Shown one piece after another: positions 32,337 to 41,911 of a stretch of DNA of 44,966 nt. The notes under the pieces were generated by a model that was given only the letters and a program-made list of their open reading frames with translations, made no database searches and was not told where the DNA came from. Position numbers and translations under genes: made by a program. The stretch is from Bifidobacterium parmae (GTDB lineage Bacteria; Actinomycetota; Actinomycetes; Actinomycetales; Bifidobacteriaceae). Within the stretch, counting starts at the first letter, position 1, and every line of letters begins with the position of its first letter. The stretch is taken from NCBI RefSeq assembly GCF_002860365.1, contig NZ_NMWT01000006.1:1-44966 (forward strand). Reading direction: 5' to 3'.

Positions 32337-35066
32337 TCAGCGCTCGGAGGCTTCCTCGGTGGCGGCTTCGCCTTCGCGCTCGACGCGGATCTTGTGGCCG
32401 TCGGCCTGGGAGACGCCGTAGTAGGCGGCCACGGCGATGTCCTTCATGTCGTTGATCAGCGGGATGCGCGGGTTGGCCGGCGTGCACTGGTCCTCGTAGG
32501 CGCGCATGCCGATCTGGTCGAGGACGCTCCAGAAGTAGTCCTCGTCCACGCCGCACTCCTGGAAGCTCTTGTTCATGCCGAGCTTGTTGTCGCGGTAGTC
32601 CTCGACGGCCTTCGCCAGGTTCTCGACGGCCTCGGCCGGGGTCTTGCCCGGGTCGATGCCGAGGTTGACGGCGATGTCGCGGTAGCGCTCGTCGGCGACG
32701 TACTTGTTGTACTTCGGCCACGAGGTCGGCTCCTCCGGCACCTGGCCGTTGTAGCGGATCACGTACGGCAGCAGGATGGAGTTGGTGCGGCCGTGCGCGA
32801 TGTGGCACAGGGCGCCGATCGTGTGGGCCATGCCGTGGCACATGCCGAGGAACGCGGAGCCGAACGCCATGCCGGCCATCGTGGCGGCGTTGTGCATCTT
32901 CTCCTGCGCGTTGGTCTTCTCCAGGCCCGGCTCGCCGTTGACCGACTCGGCCAGGTTGTCCCAGATCAGCTTGGCGGCGTGCAGGGCCATGCCGTCGGTG
33001 AAGTCGTTCGCATACACGGACACGTACGCCTCGAAGCTGTGGGTCAGGGCGTCGAAGCCGGCGTCGGAGGCGAGCTTGCGCGGCTGGGTGCGGGCCAGGA
33101 CCGGGTCCACGATCGCGACGGACGGGGTGAGCGCGTAGTCGGTGATCGGGTACTTGTAGCCGGTCTTGTGGTCGGTGATGACCGCGAACGGCGTGACCTC
33201 GGAGCCGGTGCCGGAGGAGGTCGGGATGCACACGAGCTTGGCCTTCTTGCCCAGCGGCGGGATCTTGAACGCGCGCTTGCGGATGTCGAAGAACTTCTCG
33301 CGCACGTCGGAGAAGCTGATCTCCGGGTGCTCGTAGAGCAGCCACATGATCTTGGAGGCGTCCATCGGGGAGCCGCCGCCGACCGCGATGATCGTGTCCG
33401 GCTCGAACTCCTCGCGCATCATCTCGGCGCCCTTCTCGACGGTCTCGACCGAGGGCTCCGGCTCGACGTAGTCGATGATGCGGAAGGTGACGCGGTTGGA
33501 ACGGGCGCGCAGCTGGTCGATGATCTTGTCGACGATGCCGAGCTGCTCCATGACCTTGTCGCACACGATGACGGCCTTCTCGATGCCGTACATGTCGCGC
33601 AGGTACTTGATCGCGTTCGGCTCGAAGTAGGTCTTGGCCGGGATCTTGAACCACTGCATGTTGTTGTTCCTCCGAGCGATGCGCTTGATGTTGACCAGGT
33701 TCACGGCCTGCACGTTGCCGGACACCGAGTTGCCGCCGTAGGAGCCGCAGCCCAGGGTCAGCGACGGGGCGATCGCATTGTAGATGTCGCCGATGCCGCC
33801 CAGCGAGCTCGGCTGGTTCCAGATGATGCGGCAGGCGTGCATGCGCAGGCCGTACTCGCGCACGAGCTCCTGGTTGTTGGTGTGGATGGCGGCGGTGTGG
33901 CCGGCGCCCAGCTTGAGCATCGCCTCGCACATCTCGAACGCCTGCTCCTTGGTGTCGGCCTTGAGGACGGCCTGCACCGGGGCGAGCTTCTCGTGGGTGA
34001 GCGGCTCGTTGTCGGAGACCTCGGAGCACTCGGCGGCGAGGATGGTCGCGTCGGCCGGGATCTCGAAGCCGGCGGCCTTGGCGATGTACTGCGGGGACTT
34101 GCCCGGCACCACGGAGTTGAGCTTCGGGGTCTGGCCGGAGCCGGCGGTGCAGCCGAACATGTACTGCTCGAGCTTGGCCTTCTCCTCCTTGTTCACGAAG
34201 TAGGCCTTGCGGCGCTTGAGCTCGGCGATGAGCGGCGCGTACACGTCCTTGTGGGCGATGATGGCCTGCTCGGTCGCGCAGATCATGCCGTAGTCGAAGT
34301 GCTTGGACAGGATCAGGTCGTTCGCGGCGCGCACGATGTCCACGTCCGCGTCCACGTAGGCCGGGGCGTTGCCGGCGCCGACGCCGAGGGCCGGCTTGCC
34401 GGAGGAGTACGCGGCCTTGACCATGCCCGGGCCGCCGGTCGCGAGGATCGTGGCGATGCCGTCGTGCTTCATCAGCGCGCCGGTCGCCTCGATGGACGGG
34501 TGCTCGATCCACTGGATGCAGTCGGCGGGGGCGCCGGCCTCGATGGCGGCGTCGCGCACGATCTTCGCGGCGGCGATGGAGCACTTCTGGGCGCCCGGGT
34601 GGAAGCCGAAGATGATCGGGCAGCGGGTCTTGAGGGCGATCAGGGACTTGAAGATCGCGGTGGAGGTCGGGTTGGTGACCGGGGTGACGCCGGCGACCAC
34701 GCCGACCGGCTCGGCGACCTCGTCGATGCCGAGCACGTCGTCCTCGCGGATCAGCCCCACGGTCTTCTGGCCGGCCAGGTAGTTGGTCACGTGCTCGCAC
34801 GCGAAGATGTTCTTCGTGGCCTTGTCCTCCACGAGACCGCGGCCGGTCTCGTCCACGGCCATCTTCGCCAGCACGAGGTGCTTGTTCAGCGCGGCGACGG
34901 ACGCCTTCGCCACGATGTGGTCGACCTGCTTCTGATCGAGCTTCTCGAACTCCTTCAGGGCCTTGAGGCCCTTGGCGACCAGCGCGTCGACCTCCGCCTG
35001 AGCGGCGGCCTGCTTCTCCTCCGGGCTCGGCTTGGTGGGAGCCTCGGTCTTCTTTGCTTCTGCCAT
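32337..35066 (-). CDS. adhE: Bifunctional acetaldehyde-CoA/alcohol dehydrogenase
   Basis: A 909-residue AdhE that reduces acetyl-CoA to ethanol and regenerates NAD+ in the bifid shunt. The N-terminal aldehyde dehydrogenase has NAD-binding and catalytic Cys in MICATEQAIIAHKD (about residue 260). The C-terminal iron alcohol dehydrogenase has the nucleotide-site AVGGGSPMDASK and His ligands in DALTHSFEAY and HGMAHTIGALCHIAHGRTN. Length is in the AdhE norm. The start is ATG 35066 after AGGAGG with 4 bases between. AdhE usually forms spirosomes. The upstream 526 bases have a TATATT -10 and three Rex-like sites; the ROK gene is divergent. Confidence 0.97.
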   Translation of the reverse strand: MAEAKKTEAPTKPSPEEKQAAAQAEVDALVAKGLKALKEFEKLDQKQVDHIVAKASVAALNKHLVLAKMAVDETGRGLVEDKATKNIFACEHVTNYLAGQKTVGLIREDDVLGIDEVAEPVGVVAGVTPVTNPTSTAIFKSLIALKTRCPIIFGFHPGAQKCSIAAAKIVRDAAIEAGAPADCIQWIEHPSIEATGALMKHDGIATILATGGPGMVKAAYSSGKPALGVGAGNAPAYVDADVDIVRAANDLILSKHFDYGMICATEQAIIAHKDVYAPLIAELKRRKAYFVNKEEKAKLEQYMFGCTAGSGQTPKLNSVVPGKSPQYIAKAAGFEIPADATILAAECSEVSDNEPLTHEKLAPVQAVLKADTKEQAFEMCEAMLKLGAGHTAAIHTNNQELVREYGLRMHACRIIWNQPSSLGGIGDIYNAIAPSLTLGCGSYGGNSVSGNVQAVNLVNIKRIARRNNNMQWFKIPAKTYFEPNAIKYLRDMYGIEKAVIVCDKVMEQLGIVDKIIDQLRARSNRVTFRIIDYVEPEPSVETVEKGAEMMREEFEPDTIIAVGGGSPMDASKIMWLLYEHPEISFSDVREKFFDIRKRAFKIPPLGKKAKLVCIPTSSGTGSEVTPFAVITDHKTGYKYPITDYALTPSVAIVDPVLARTQPRKLASDAGFDALTHSFEAYVSVYANDFTDGMALHAAKLIWDNLAESVNGEPGLEKTNAQEKMHNAATMAGMAFGSAFLGMCHGMAHTIGALCHIAHGRTNSILLPYVIRYNGQVPEEPTSWPKYNKYVADERYRDIAVNLGIDPGKTPAEAVENLAKAVEDYRDNKLGMNKSFQECGVDEDYFWSVLDQIGMRAYEDQCTPANPRIPLINDMKDIAVAAYYGVSQADGHKIRVEREGEAATEEASER

Positions 35067-35163
35067 GAATCCTCCTCGATGTGCGTTAAGCAAAACTCGT
35101 GTTCTGTGTTCTCCCGCCGCTGGGGCGGACATCGGTCAGCCAACTCAACATTGCGTTGTTTCC

Positions 35164-35179
35164 TGTGGCCTGGGTCACA
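35164..35179. promoter_or_regulatory. Rex-like site 1 at the adhE start site
   Basis: Minus strand TGTGACCCAGGCCACA: TGTGA, six bases, CCACA. It abuts the TATATT hexamer, so bound repressor would block transcription. Confidence 0.5.
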
Positions 35180-35262
35180 ATATAACGAATCCGCAAACAA
35201 CCTGCATGCGCACAAAATCGACGGCGTTTCGCGAGCGTTTCTGCAATTTTTTTGTTCGATTC

Positions 35263-35278
35263 TGTGAGAATTACCACA
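35263..35278. promoter_or_regulatory. Rex-like site 2
   Basis: TGTGAGAATTACCACA: TGTGA, six bases, CCACA, one change from the general Rex form TGTGA-N6-TCACA. Confidence 0.45.
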
Positions 35279-35322
35279 CAAAACCACTCAAAACCACGGA
35301 TTTTGATACTTTTTGTTCATTT

Positions 35323-35338
35323 TCTGATGAATATCACA
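35323..35338. promoter_or_regulatory. Rex-like site 3 (weak)
   Basis: Minus strand TGTGATATTCATCAGA: a good left half and a poor right half. Confidence 0.3.
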
Positions 35339-35496
35339 CCCAAACAAATAGTCATACCTTATGACTTACATAAAGTTATTTTCTAAAAGCCGCCACACTA
35401 CATGCGCATATATAAACATGATTGCCAAAAGTCGCCCATCCCGAACCGCGCCATTCCGCCGCTCCCGCCGCGGCACGCCCGGCAATATGCGAAATC

Positions 35497-35510
35497 ACTT
35501 TTATAAAAGT
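35497..35510. promoter_or_regulatory. Palindrome upstream of the ROK gene
   Basis: ACTTTTATAAAAGT is a perfect 14-bp palindrome about 85 bases before the ROK start, a possible autoregulatory site. A similar GACTTT-ACA-AAAGTC is at 43435-43449. Confidence 0.5.
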
Positions 35511-35592
35511 ACACTGTCGATATCGCGCGATCGCACGATCCACGATCGCATAGTATCGCACCTGTCGGTATTGCACCCAACGGAGGTCTCGC

Positions 35593-36723
35593 ATGAAGGC
35601 AATGCCATCGACGGCGGTGAAGGCGCACAACCGCATCGCCATGACCCAGTACCTGTACCATCACGAGCACGTCACCAAGCAGGAGATCGAACGGGAACTC
35701 GGCCTGAGCCTGCCCACCATCACGCAGAACCTGCGCGCGCTGGAACAGGACCACATCATCCGCCAGGGCGAACTCCAGCGGTCCACGGGCGGCCGCAAGG
35801 CGCGCGGCTACGAGTTCAACCCGGACCACCGCACCGCCATCGGCGTGGCCATGCGCGCGAGCGAGGTGCGCATGTGCGCCGTCGACCTCAACGGCGCCGT
35901 CGTCGAACGCCTCGAACGCACGCTCCCCTACCGCAACGCCAACGTCTACTACCAGCGCATCGGCGCCATCATCGACAACTTCGCCGCAGAAGTGGGCAAG
36001 AAGCACGGGCCCGTGCTCGGCGTCTCCTTCTCCATCCAGGGCATCGTCTCCCCCGACGGCGGGACGATCACGTTCGGCAAGGTCATGCGCAACACGGGGC
36101 TCACGCTCGAGACAATCACGCAATCCGTGCACCATCCGTGCATGATGATCCACGATTCCGACGCCTCGGCGATGGCCGAACTCTGGTTCGACCATTCGCT
36201 CACCGACGCCGTGTGCATCTATCTCGAACGACGCCCCGGCGGCGCCGTGATCGTGAACGGCAAACTCTACCAAGGGCCGAACATGTGCAACGGCGCCATC
36301 GAGCATATGACGCTCGTGCCGAACGGCCGCGAATGCTACTGCGGCAACCGCGGCTGCATGGACCCGTATTGCTCGCCCGAATCGCTGCCCGAAGACTACG
36401 AGTCCATCCCCGGCTTCTTCAGCGTGCTCGAACAGGGCGAGCGCCACCACCGCGAGCGCATGGACGAGTGGCTCGACTACGTGGCGCAGGCGATCGTCAA
36501 CGCACGTTCGGTCATCGCCGGCGACGTGATCGTCGGCGGCGAGGCCTCCCAGTATCTGGAGGATTCCGACATCGAGGACCTGAAGCGCCGGGTCATCGAA
36601 CGCAGCCCGTTCGGCACCGAACGGTTCACACTGCGCCGCAGCTACCAGGCAGAGAACCAGACGATCATCGGCGCGGCCCTGCGCTACGTGGAGACCTATC
36701 TGGCCGAGATCTGCGGCGAGTGA
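35593..36723 (+). CDS. ROK-family transcriptional regulator
   Basis: A 376-residue ROK protein. Residues 1-75 form a winged helix-turn-helix (TKQEIERELGLSLPTITQNLRAL). The ROK fold follows, with VLGVSFSIQGIVSPDGG (phosphate-binding region), GGAVIVNGKLYQGPNMCNGAIEHM, and the zinc motif CYCGNRGCMDPYC (about residues 252-264). No kinase role is evident because it has an HTH; ligand-binding repressors of this type sense sugars in bifidobacteria. The sugar is unknown. GGAGG precedes ATG 35593. The gene diverges from adhE and converges with the glucosidase. Confidence 0.9.
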   Translation: MKAMPSTAVKAHNRIAMTQYLYHHEHVTKQEIERELGLSLPTITQNLRALEQDHIIRQGELQRSTGGRKARGYEFNPDHRTAIGVAMRASEVRMCAVDLNGAVVERLERTLPYRNANVYYQRIGAIIDNFAAEVGKKHGPVLGVSFSIQGIVSPDGGTITFGKVMRNTGLTLETITQSVHHPCMMIHDSDASAMAELWFDHSLTDAVCIYLERRPGGAVIVNGKLYQGPNMCNGAIEHMTLVPNGRECYCGNRGCMDPYCSPESLPEDYESIPGFFSVLEQGERHHRERMDEWLDYVAQAIVNARSVIAGDVIVGGEASQYLEDSDIEDLKRRVIERSPFGTERFTLRRSYQAENQTIIGAALRYVETYLAEICGE

Positions 36724-36785
36724 ATCCCGCTGGAGGCCGCACGGCCACCGTCCGGCGAATGGTCTCGACGCCTTTCCCGAACGGA

Positions 36786-36831
36786 TGAACAAGCCCCCGA
36801 GCCGGTTTTGTCCGGTTCGGGGGCTTGTTCA
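36786..36831. terminator. Bidirectional terminator between ROK gene and glucosidase
   Basis: A 20-position stem (arms 36786-36805 and 36812-36831) with one G-T mismatch and a 6-base loop rich in T. It lies between convergent genes. Confidence 0.88.
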
Positions 36832-36843
36832 TGCGATAGGCGG

Positions 36844-39402
36844 TCAGGCCCGGGTGAGGACCTCGGCGAGCGCCTGGATCACCGGCTGGGGCATGTGCGA
36901 GTCGAACTCGCGGCTCTCGTCCACGCCGTGCAGGTCCTCGATGGTGTGCAACGCCGGCAGCGCGTCCTTCCCGAGCTCCTTGACCATCGCGTAGGCGGTC
37001 TCCTTGGTGAGGTAGAGCATCTGCGCGTCCTTGAGTACGGCGAACGCGTCCTCGACCACGGTGTCGCCGGCGACCGGCAGACCGGCGACGAACGTCACCG
37101 TGAGACCGTCCGTCGCAGCCACGCCGGAGACCTTCACGACCGCGCTCAGCGTCGCCGCGTCGTAGGAGACGTCGGCGGCGACCGTGCGGCCGTCGGACGT
37201 GACGGTCACGTTCGCGCCACCGTCACCGACCGCCGACGCGTCGACGCCGCGAAGGACGATCGTCCAGTCGCGCGTCTCGGGCACGACGTCGGCGGCGCCG
37301 GCGACCGGCGCGACGGTGAACGTCGCTGCCGTCGCGGCACCGTCCGTCTCGCCCAGATGCAGTGACAGTTCGGTCGATGCCCAACGCACGGATGTTTCGG
37401 GCGCACCGTCGTCCTCCCACAGCGTGAACGACCCGCTCGCGCCCGGGAAGGCGACCACGCGCAGGGACTGCGGGTTCGCGACCGAGTTGAGCGGTTCACC
37501 GGCCCTCTCCTCCTGCAACGGAACGATGGCGCCGGCCTTCGCGAACACGGGGATGCGGTCGAGGCCGCGCCACGCCTCGATGCGGCGACCACCGGCCGGA
37601 CGCGACTCGTAGCGGCGTCCGTCGAAGAAGTCGAACCACGTGCCCTGCGGCAGCCACACGTCGGCCTTCGCGCGCTGCACGCTCTTCTCGGCCGGATCAA
37701 CGATCGGCGCAACGAGCAGTTCGGTGCCGAAGAGGAACTCGTCGACGAGCTTGTACGCGTCGCGGATCTCCGGCCAGTCCCAGTAGAGCGGCTGGACGAG
37801 CGGCTCACCCTCGTAGGCGGCACTACGGTTCATCGTGTACAGGTACGGGATCATCGCATGGCGCAGGCGCAGCGCGGCGGTCATCGCGCGCGCCACGTCG
37901 CCGTGGAAGTTCCACGGCTCCTTGCCGTTGAACGGCGAGTCGGTGGAGTGCAGGCGGTTGATCGGGCTGAACGCGCCGAGCTGGTACCAGCGCGCCTCCA
38001 GCTCCTCGTCACGGTAGCCGAACATGTGGCCGCCGATGTCGTGGCTCCACCAGCCGTAGCCGATGTTGGAGGCGGTGGCGGTGAATTCGGGCTGGAACTT
38101 CAGGGACTCCCAGTTGACGACCGTATCGCCGGAGAAGCCGATCGGATAGCGGTGCGAGCCGGGGCCGGCGTAACGGGAGAAGGTGAGCGGGCGCGGGTTG
38201 CGCGCGGCGTAGTCGCTGCCGTCGGCGCGCGCCGAGTCGAGGTAGTGCAGGTGGTTGAGGCCCCACAGCGGGTCGAGGCCGGGCTGGCGGGTGGTGCCGC
38301 CCTGCTGCCAGTCGAGCCACCAGAAGTCGACGCCCTCGTCCTCCATCGGATGGTGGAGCTTGTCGAAGTAGGCCTCCATGAACTTCGGATCGGTGAGGTC
38401 GAACTGCACGGCCTCCTCGGTCTTCGGGTCGATGCCCATCGCCTCGGCGAGTTCCGGGTAACGTTCCTCGAACGCGCGCACGCCGTCCTTCGGGTGCACG
38501 TTGAGCGTGATCTTCATGCCCTGCTCGTGCAGCCACGCCATGAAGCGCTTCGGATCGGGGAAGAAGTCCTTGTTCCACGTGTAGCCGGTCCAGCCGGAAC
38601 CGTACTTCGGGTCGACGTCGTCGACGAGATGCCAGTCCATGTCGACCACGGCGGTGGTGAACGGGATGCCCTCCTTCTCGAACCGTTCGACGAGCGTCAT
38701 GTACTCGGCCTCGGTGTAGCGGTGGTAGCGGCTCCACCAGTTGCCGAGCGTGAAACGCGGCAGCAGCGGGGTCGGTCCGGTCAGGCGGTAGAGGTCGTGC
38801 ACGGCCTCGCGGTAGCGGTGCCCGTAGGCGAACAGGTAGAAGTCGGTGGTGGGCTCCGGCTTCGGCGTCACCCACGTGCCGAACGGGTTCGCCTTGCCGT
38901 TGACTTCCGGCGTCTCGCGGATGATGTTCGACTCCGAATCGTCGATGACGGCCCAGCCGTCGGTGCCGTTGACGCCGGGACCGACGGGGATGCGGCCGTT
39001 GGCGAAGTCGAGGGTGCGCGCCGTGCCGCCGAGGTTGCGCATCTGATCGTCGCCGTAATGCCACGTGTTGTCGATGGCCTTGACGTTCTTGATGGTGGCA
39101 TACAGGCCCTCCTTGCTGAACGGGGCCTGGTTGTAGGAGATGTGAAGCGATGGGGTTTCGATCTCCAGCCATCCGTCGCGTTCGACGACGGTGAACTCCG
39201 GTGCGGCGTCCGGGCCGAAGTCGCGGTTGAGCACGGACTGCGTGGCGTCGTCGACGAACCGGCCGGAATCGGACCATTCGAAGCGGATGAGCGACTCGGT
39301 GATGACGCCGATGCGCCACCGGTCGCCCTGGATGATGCGGTCCGGGTCCATCGCCGGATGCGCGCCAAGCGTACCGAGCGAGAAGAGATTGCGGTCTACC
39401 AC
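36844..39402 (-). CDS. GH31 alpha-glucosidase-like hydrolase
   Basis: An 852-residue glycoside hydrolase family 31 protein. It has an N-terminal beta domain (LEIETPSLHISYNQ) and a TIM barrel with VDMDWHLVD. The nucleophile is the Asp in WWLDWQQGG (about residue 362) and the acid/base Asp is in GFSGDTVVNWES (about 421). WWSHDIGGHMFG, a distal Ig-like domain and a long C-terminal tail of about 70 residues (helical, DAFAVLKDAQ to LAEVLTRA) complete it; the tail is not typical of GH31. No signal peptide, so it acts inside the cell on imported alpha-glucosides. I choose GTG 39402 because AAAGGAG lies 5 bases upstream; the in-frame ATG at 39453 has no ribosome site. LacI-like operators are upstream. 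Confidence 0.92.
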   Translation of the reverse strand: MVDRNLFSLGTLGAHPAMDPDRIIQGDRWRIGVITESLIRFEWSDSGRFVDDATQSVLNRDFGPDAAPEFTVVERDGWLEIETPSLHISYNQAPFSKEGLYATIKNVKAIDNTWHYGDDQMRNLGGTARTLDFANGRIPVGPGVNGTDGWAVIDDSESNIIRETPEVNGKANPFGTWVTPKPEPTTDFYLFAYGHRYREAVHDLYRLTGPTPLLPRFTLGNWWSRYHRYTEAEYMTLVERFEKEGIPFTTAVVDMDWHLVDDVDPKYGSGWTGYTWNKDFFPDPKRFMAWLHEQGMKITLNVHPKDGVRAFEERYPELAEAMGIDPKTEEAVQFDLTDPKFMEAYFDKLHHPMEDEGVDFWWLDWQQGGTTRQPGLDPLWGLNHLHYLDSARADGSDYAARNPRPLTFSRYAGPGSHRYPIGFSGDTVVNWESLKFQPEFTATASNIGYGWWSHDIGGHMFGYRDEELEARWYQLGAFSPINRLHSTDSPFNGKEPWNFHGDVARAMTAALRLRHAMIPYLYTMNRSAAYEGEPLVQPLYWDWPEIRDAYKLVDEFLFGTELLVAPIVDPAEKSVQRAKADVWLPQGTWFDFFDGRRYESRPAGGRRIEAWRGLDRIPVFAKAGAIVPLQEERAGEPLNSVANPQSLRVVAFPGASGSFTLWEDDGAPETSVRWASTELSLHLGETDGAATAATFTVAPVAGAADVVPETRDWTIVLRGVDASAVGDGGANVTVTSDGRTVAADVSYDAATLSAVVKVSGVAATDGLTVTFVAGLPVAGDTVVEDAFAVLKDAQMLYLTKETAYAMVKELGKDALPALHTIEDLHGVDESREFDSHMPQPVIQALAEVLTRA

Positions 39403-39461
39403 GTGAACTCCTTTGTCGTGTGCTGCGTATCGTGATGTCCGATTGGTTGACATCTACGATA

Positions 39462-39473
39462 ATAGCGCTTGCA
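39462..39473. promoter_or_regulatory. LacI-like operator 1 before the glucosidase
   Basis: Minus strand TGCAAGCGCTAT with the palindromic core AGCGCT, overlapping a possible -10 (TATTAT). The same 12-mer recurs 89 bp away. Confidence 0.55.
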
Positions 39474-39550
39474 CAATATGAGCCACGCTCAAGAAAACTG
39501 CGATATCATTCTGCGGAATATCAATATGCTTCCGCCGTGATTGGATTATC

Positions 39551-39562
39551 ATAGCGCTTGCA
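39551..39562. promoter_or_regulatory. LacI-like operator 2 before the glucosidase
   Basis: Second exact copy of TGCAAGCGCTAT (minus strand). The pair of sites suits a looping LacI-type repressor. Confidence 0.55.
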
Positions 39563-39650
39563 TACACAACGGCGTGCATGCATTACACTTCCCCTCAACA
39601 GCTCACCCACGCGCACGATCCCGTTGCTGAGATGACGTGAGCGACGCACA

Positions 39651-40547
39651 TCAGGATGCATGCGCGTGACGGTACTGCGACGGTGTCATGCCGGTCTCGT
39701 CACGGAATCTGCGATTGAAGTTGGAGGCGTTGTCATAACCGCTCATCCGTTGGATACGTGCGATCGGCAGATCGGTGCAGGTCAGCAGGCGGCAGGCGCG
39801 CCCCACGCGCAGGCGACGGACGAAATCGGCGAAACCGATGCCGGCCACCCGTTTGAAGAAGCGGGAAAAGGTCGATACGCTCATCGAGGCCGCTTCGGCG
39901 GCATCCGACAGCGTGACCGTATCGAGATGCGACGAAATATAGGCGATGGCGATGTTGACGTCGTCCTCGGCACCGAAGGCGACCTGCGGATTGTATCCCG
40001 GGGTCACCACGGTGCGAACCTCATCCGCCGGCGCCTGTTGGAACACCGTGAGGATGGCGATGAGGTCGGCCACGCGCCGCGCCGCGTCATGCTCCCCCAT
40101 CGTCTCCAGCAGGCCTCCCGCCTCGTGCGCGGAGTCTCCCGACAGGACGAGTGCATGCGACGCGCGACGCACCACCTGCTCGAACCCGGCGGTCTCGGGG
40201 AACGCCGACGCCAGCAATCGCAGCGTCTGCGGGCGGACATGGCACAGCACGTCACGATGGGCGAGCCGTTCGCCGGGGATGATGTCCGACAGCCAGTTAT
40301 GAGGCAGGTTCGAGCCGATCATCGCCACATGCCCCGCCTCGAACGGCATGAGTCCGTCCCCGGCCATGAGCTGTCCGCTTCCCTCACGGATCAGGTGGAT
40401 TTCGATCTGCGGATGGTAGTGCCATCGGGCCAACGCGCTCGGATACCCGTGGCTCGACCAGCGTATGGCGGCGTCCCCATCGGGGACGATCACCTCCAGC
40501 GATCCAGCATCCGAGTATGGGATCATGCCGGCGTCACGCGCATCCAT
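39651..40547 (-). CDS. AraC-family transcriptional regulator
   Basis: A 298-residue AraC/XylS regulator. The N-terminal half is a cupin-like ligand domain (HYHPQIEIHLIREGSGQLMAG with HVAMIGSNLPHNW). The C-terminal about 100 residues have two helix-turn-helix motifs: DAAEAASMSVSTFSRFFKRV and RMSGYDNASNFNRRFRDETGMTPSQYR. I start at ATG 40547 (MDARDAGM) after GAGGAGG. It lies between the dehydrogenase and the glucosidase on the same strand and probably activates one or both in response to a sugar or polyol, which is inference. Confidence 0.93.
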   Translation of the reverse strand: MDARDAGMIPYSDAGSLEVIVPDGDAAIRWSSHGYPSALARWHYHPQIEIHLIREGSGQLMAGDGLMPFEAGHVAMIGSNLPHNWLSDIIPGERLAHRDVLCHVRPQTLRLLASAFPETAGFEQVVRRASHALVLSGDSAHEAGGLLETMGEHDAARRVADLIAILTVFQQAPADEVRTVVTPGYNPQVAFGAEDDVNIAIAYISSHLDTVTLSDAAEAASMSVSTFSRFFKRVAGIGFADFVRRLRVGRACRLLTCTDLPIARIQRMSGYDNASNFNRRFRDETGMTPSQYRHAHAS

Positions 40548-40806
40548 CGCCAACCTCCTCGTCGATTCCTCCACGATACCGCACCGTCCGCCGCCCGATG
40601 TCCGGCCTCCGATCGTTCACCGGCTCCCGTCGACGGATACCACCGGGCATCGGAAAACGACGTGACGACCGTCCGAGGAACACCGGAAATGCCGATGCGC
40701 GCCGGCGGCGGAAAAAGGGAATCCCGCCGGCCCGTCATCGATTATTCATGGCGCCCCTCGGACGGCCGTCACGCCGCCGTCGGACGGTCACCTGTCAACC
40801 GCGCGA

Positions 40807-41847
40807 TCAGTCGCGGTCGACGGTGATCTGCAGCTTGATGTCACCCGGACGACCCTCGTCCATACGGTCGAAGGCTGCCTTGGCGTCCTTCATCGCGAAG
40901 GTGTCGGTGATGAAGGGCTTGAGGTTGAGCCTGCCGCTGGCGACCAAATCGATGGCCTTCTGGTACACGTTGGCGTAGCGGAAGACGTTCTCGATACGCA
41001 CTTCGGTGGCCTGCAGCTCGGTGATGTCAATCGACACCGGATCGACCGGGATGCCGACGAGCACCGCGCAGCCGCCGGGGGCGATGAGCTTCCAGAACGT
41101 CTCGTAGGCCTTCGGTGCGCCGGAGCATTCGAACGCCACGTCGGCACCCCAGCCGCCGGTCTCCTCGCGGACCCGCTCGACGAGATCCTCCTTCGTCAGA
41201 TCGACCGGGATGACGCCCGGAATCTGGCCGATGATGCCAAGCTTGACGGCGGAGACGTCGGAGACGAGCACCTTGGAGGCGCCGCCGGCGAGCGCGGCGG
41301 AAGCGGTGAGCATGCCCACCGTGCCCGATCCGGTCACGACGCACACGTCGCCGGGCTTGATACGCGCCTTGGTGGCGGCCCACATGCCCACGGCGGTAGG
41401 CTCGAGCAGCGCGCCCTCGCCGAAGCTCATGTTGTCGGGCAGGTGGTAGGTGAACGCGGCCGGGTGGATGACCTCTTCGCACAGGCAACCGTCGATCGGC
41501 GGGGTGGCGAAGAAGCGCACGGCCGGGTCGACGTTGTACATGCCCAGTCGGCTGGCGCGCGAAGTCATGTCGGGGATGCCGGGTTCGAGGGCGACGCGGT
41601 CGCCGGGCTTGAAATCGGTGACGCCGGGGCCGACTTCGAGCACGGTGCCCGCGGCCTCATGACCGAGAATCATCGGCTGTTCGACGACGTACTTGCCGAC
41701 GCGTCCGTGCGTGTAGTAGTGCAGGTCGGAGCCGCACACGCCCACGGTATGCGGCGCGATGCGCAGTTCGCCGGGACCGGGCGCCTGGACGTCCGGGACC
41801 TCGCGCACGTTGATGACGCCCTGCTTCTCGAGAACGACTGCCTTCAT
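40807..41847 (-). CDS. Zinc-dependent polyol (sorbitol/xylitol-like) dehydrogenase
   Basis: A 346-residue medium-chain dehydrogenase. Catalytic zinc ligands are Cys38 in [13 protein letters not shown] and His63-Glu64 in LGHEAAG. The Rossmann motif is [13 protein letters not shown]. The segment where many relatives have four structural zinc cysteines is [13 protein letters not shown] here, as in sorbitol dehydrogenases without the structural zinc. The end [16 protein letters not shown] and [17 protein letters not shown] is sorbitol-dehydrogenase-like. It starts at 41847 (MKAVVLEK) after AAAGGAG. The MFS permease stop is 64 bases upstream, so both are likely one transcript. Confidence 0.9.
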   Translation of the reverse strand: MKAVVLEKQGVINVREVPDVQAPGPGELRIAPHTVGVCGSDLHYYTHGRVGKYVVEQPMILGHEAAGTVLEVGPGVTDFKPGDRVALEPGIPDMTSRASRLGMYNVDPAVRFFATPPIDGCLCEEVIHPAAFTYHLPDNMSFGEGALLEPTAVGMWAATKARIKPGDVCVVTGSGTVGMLTASAALAGGASKVLVSDVSAVKLGIIGQIPGVIPVDLTKEDLVERVREETGGWGADVAFECSGAPKAYETFWKLIAPGGCAVLVGIPVDPVSIDITELQATEVRIENVFRYANVYQKAIDLVASGRLNLKPFITDTFAMKDAKAAFDRMDEGRPGDIKLQITVDRD

Positions 41848-41911
41848 GATGATGCTCCTTTGATTGGATGGTTGTTGATGGTTGTTGGTTGATATGGATG
41901 GGAAAGACGGA

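Larger units (their letters stand above)
35067..35592. promoter_or_regulatory. AT-rich regulatory region between adhE and the ROK gene
   Basis: A 526-base divergent gap with base composition clearly AT-richer than the rest of the window. It contains the minus-strand TATATT (35179-35184), the Rex-like sites, the perfect palindrome AGTCATA-CCT-TATGACT (35350-35366), the ROK-side palindrome at 35497-35510, and a TAGTAT -10-like hexamer (35551-35556) before the ROK start. No coding frame is credible. Confidence 0.7.
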
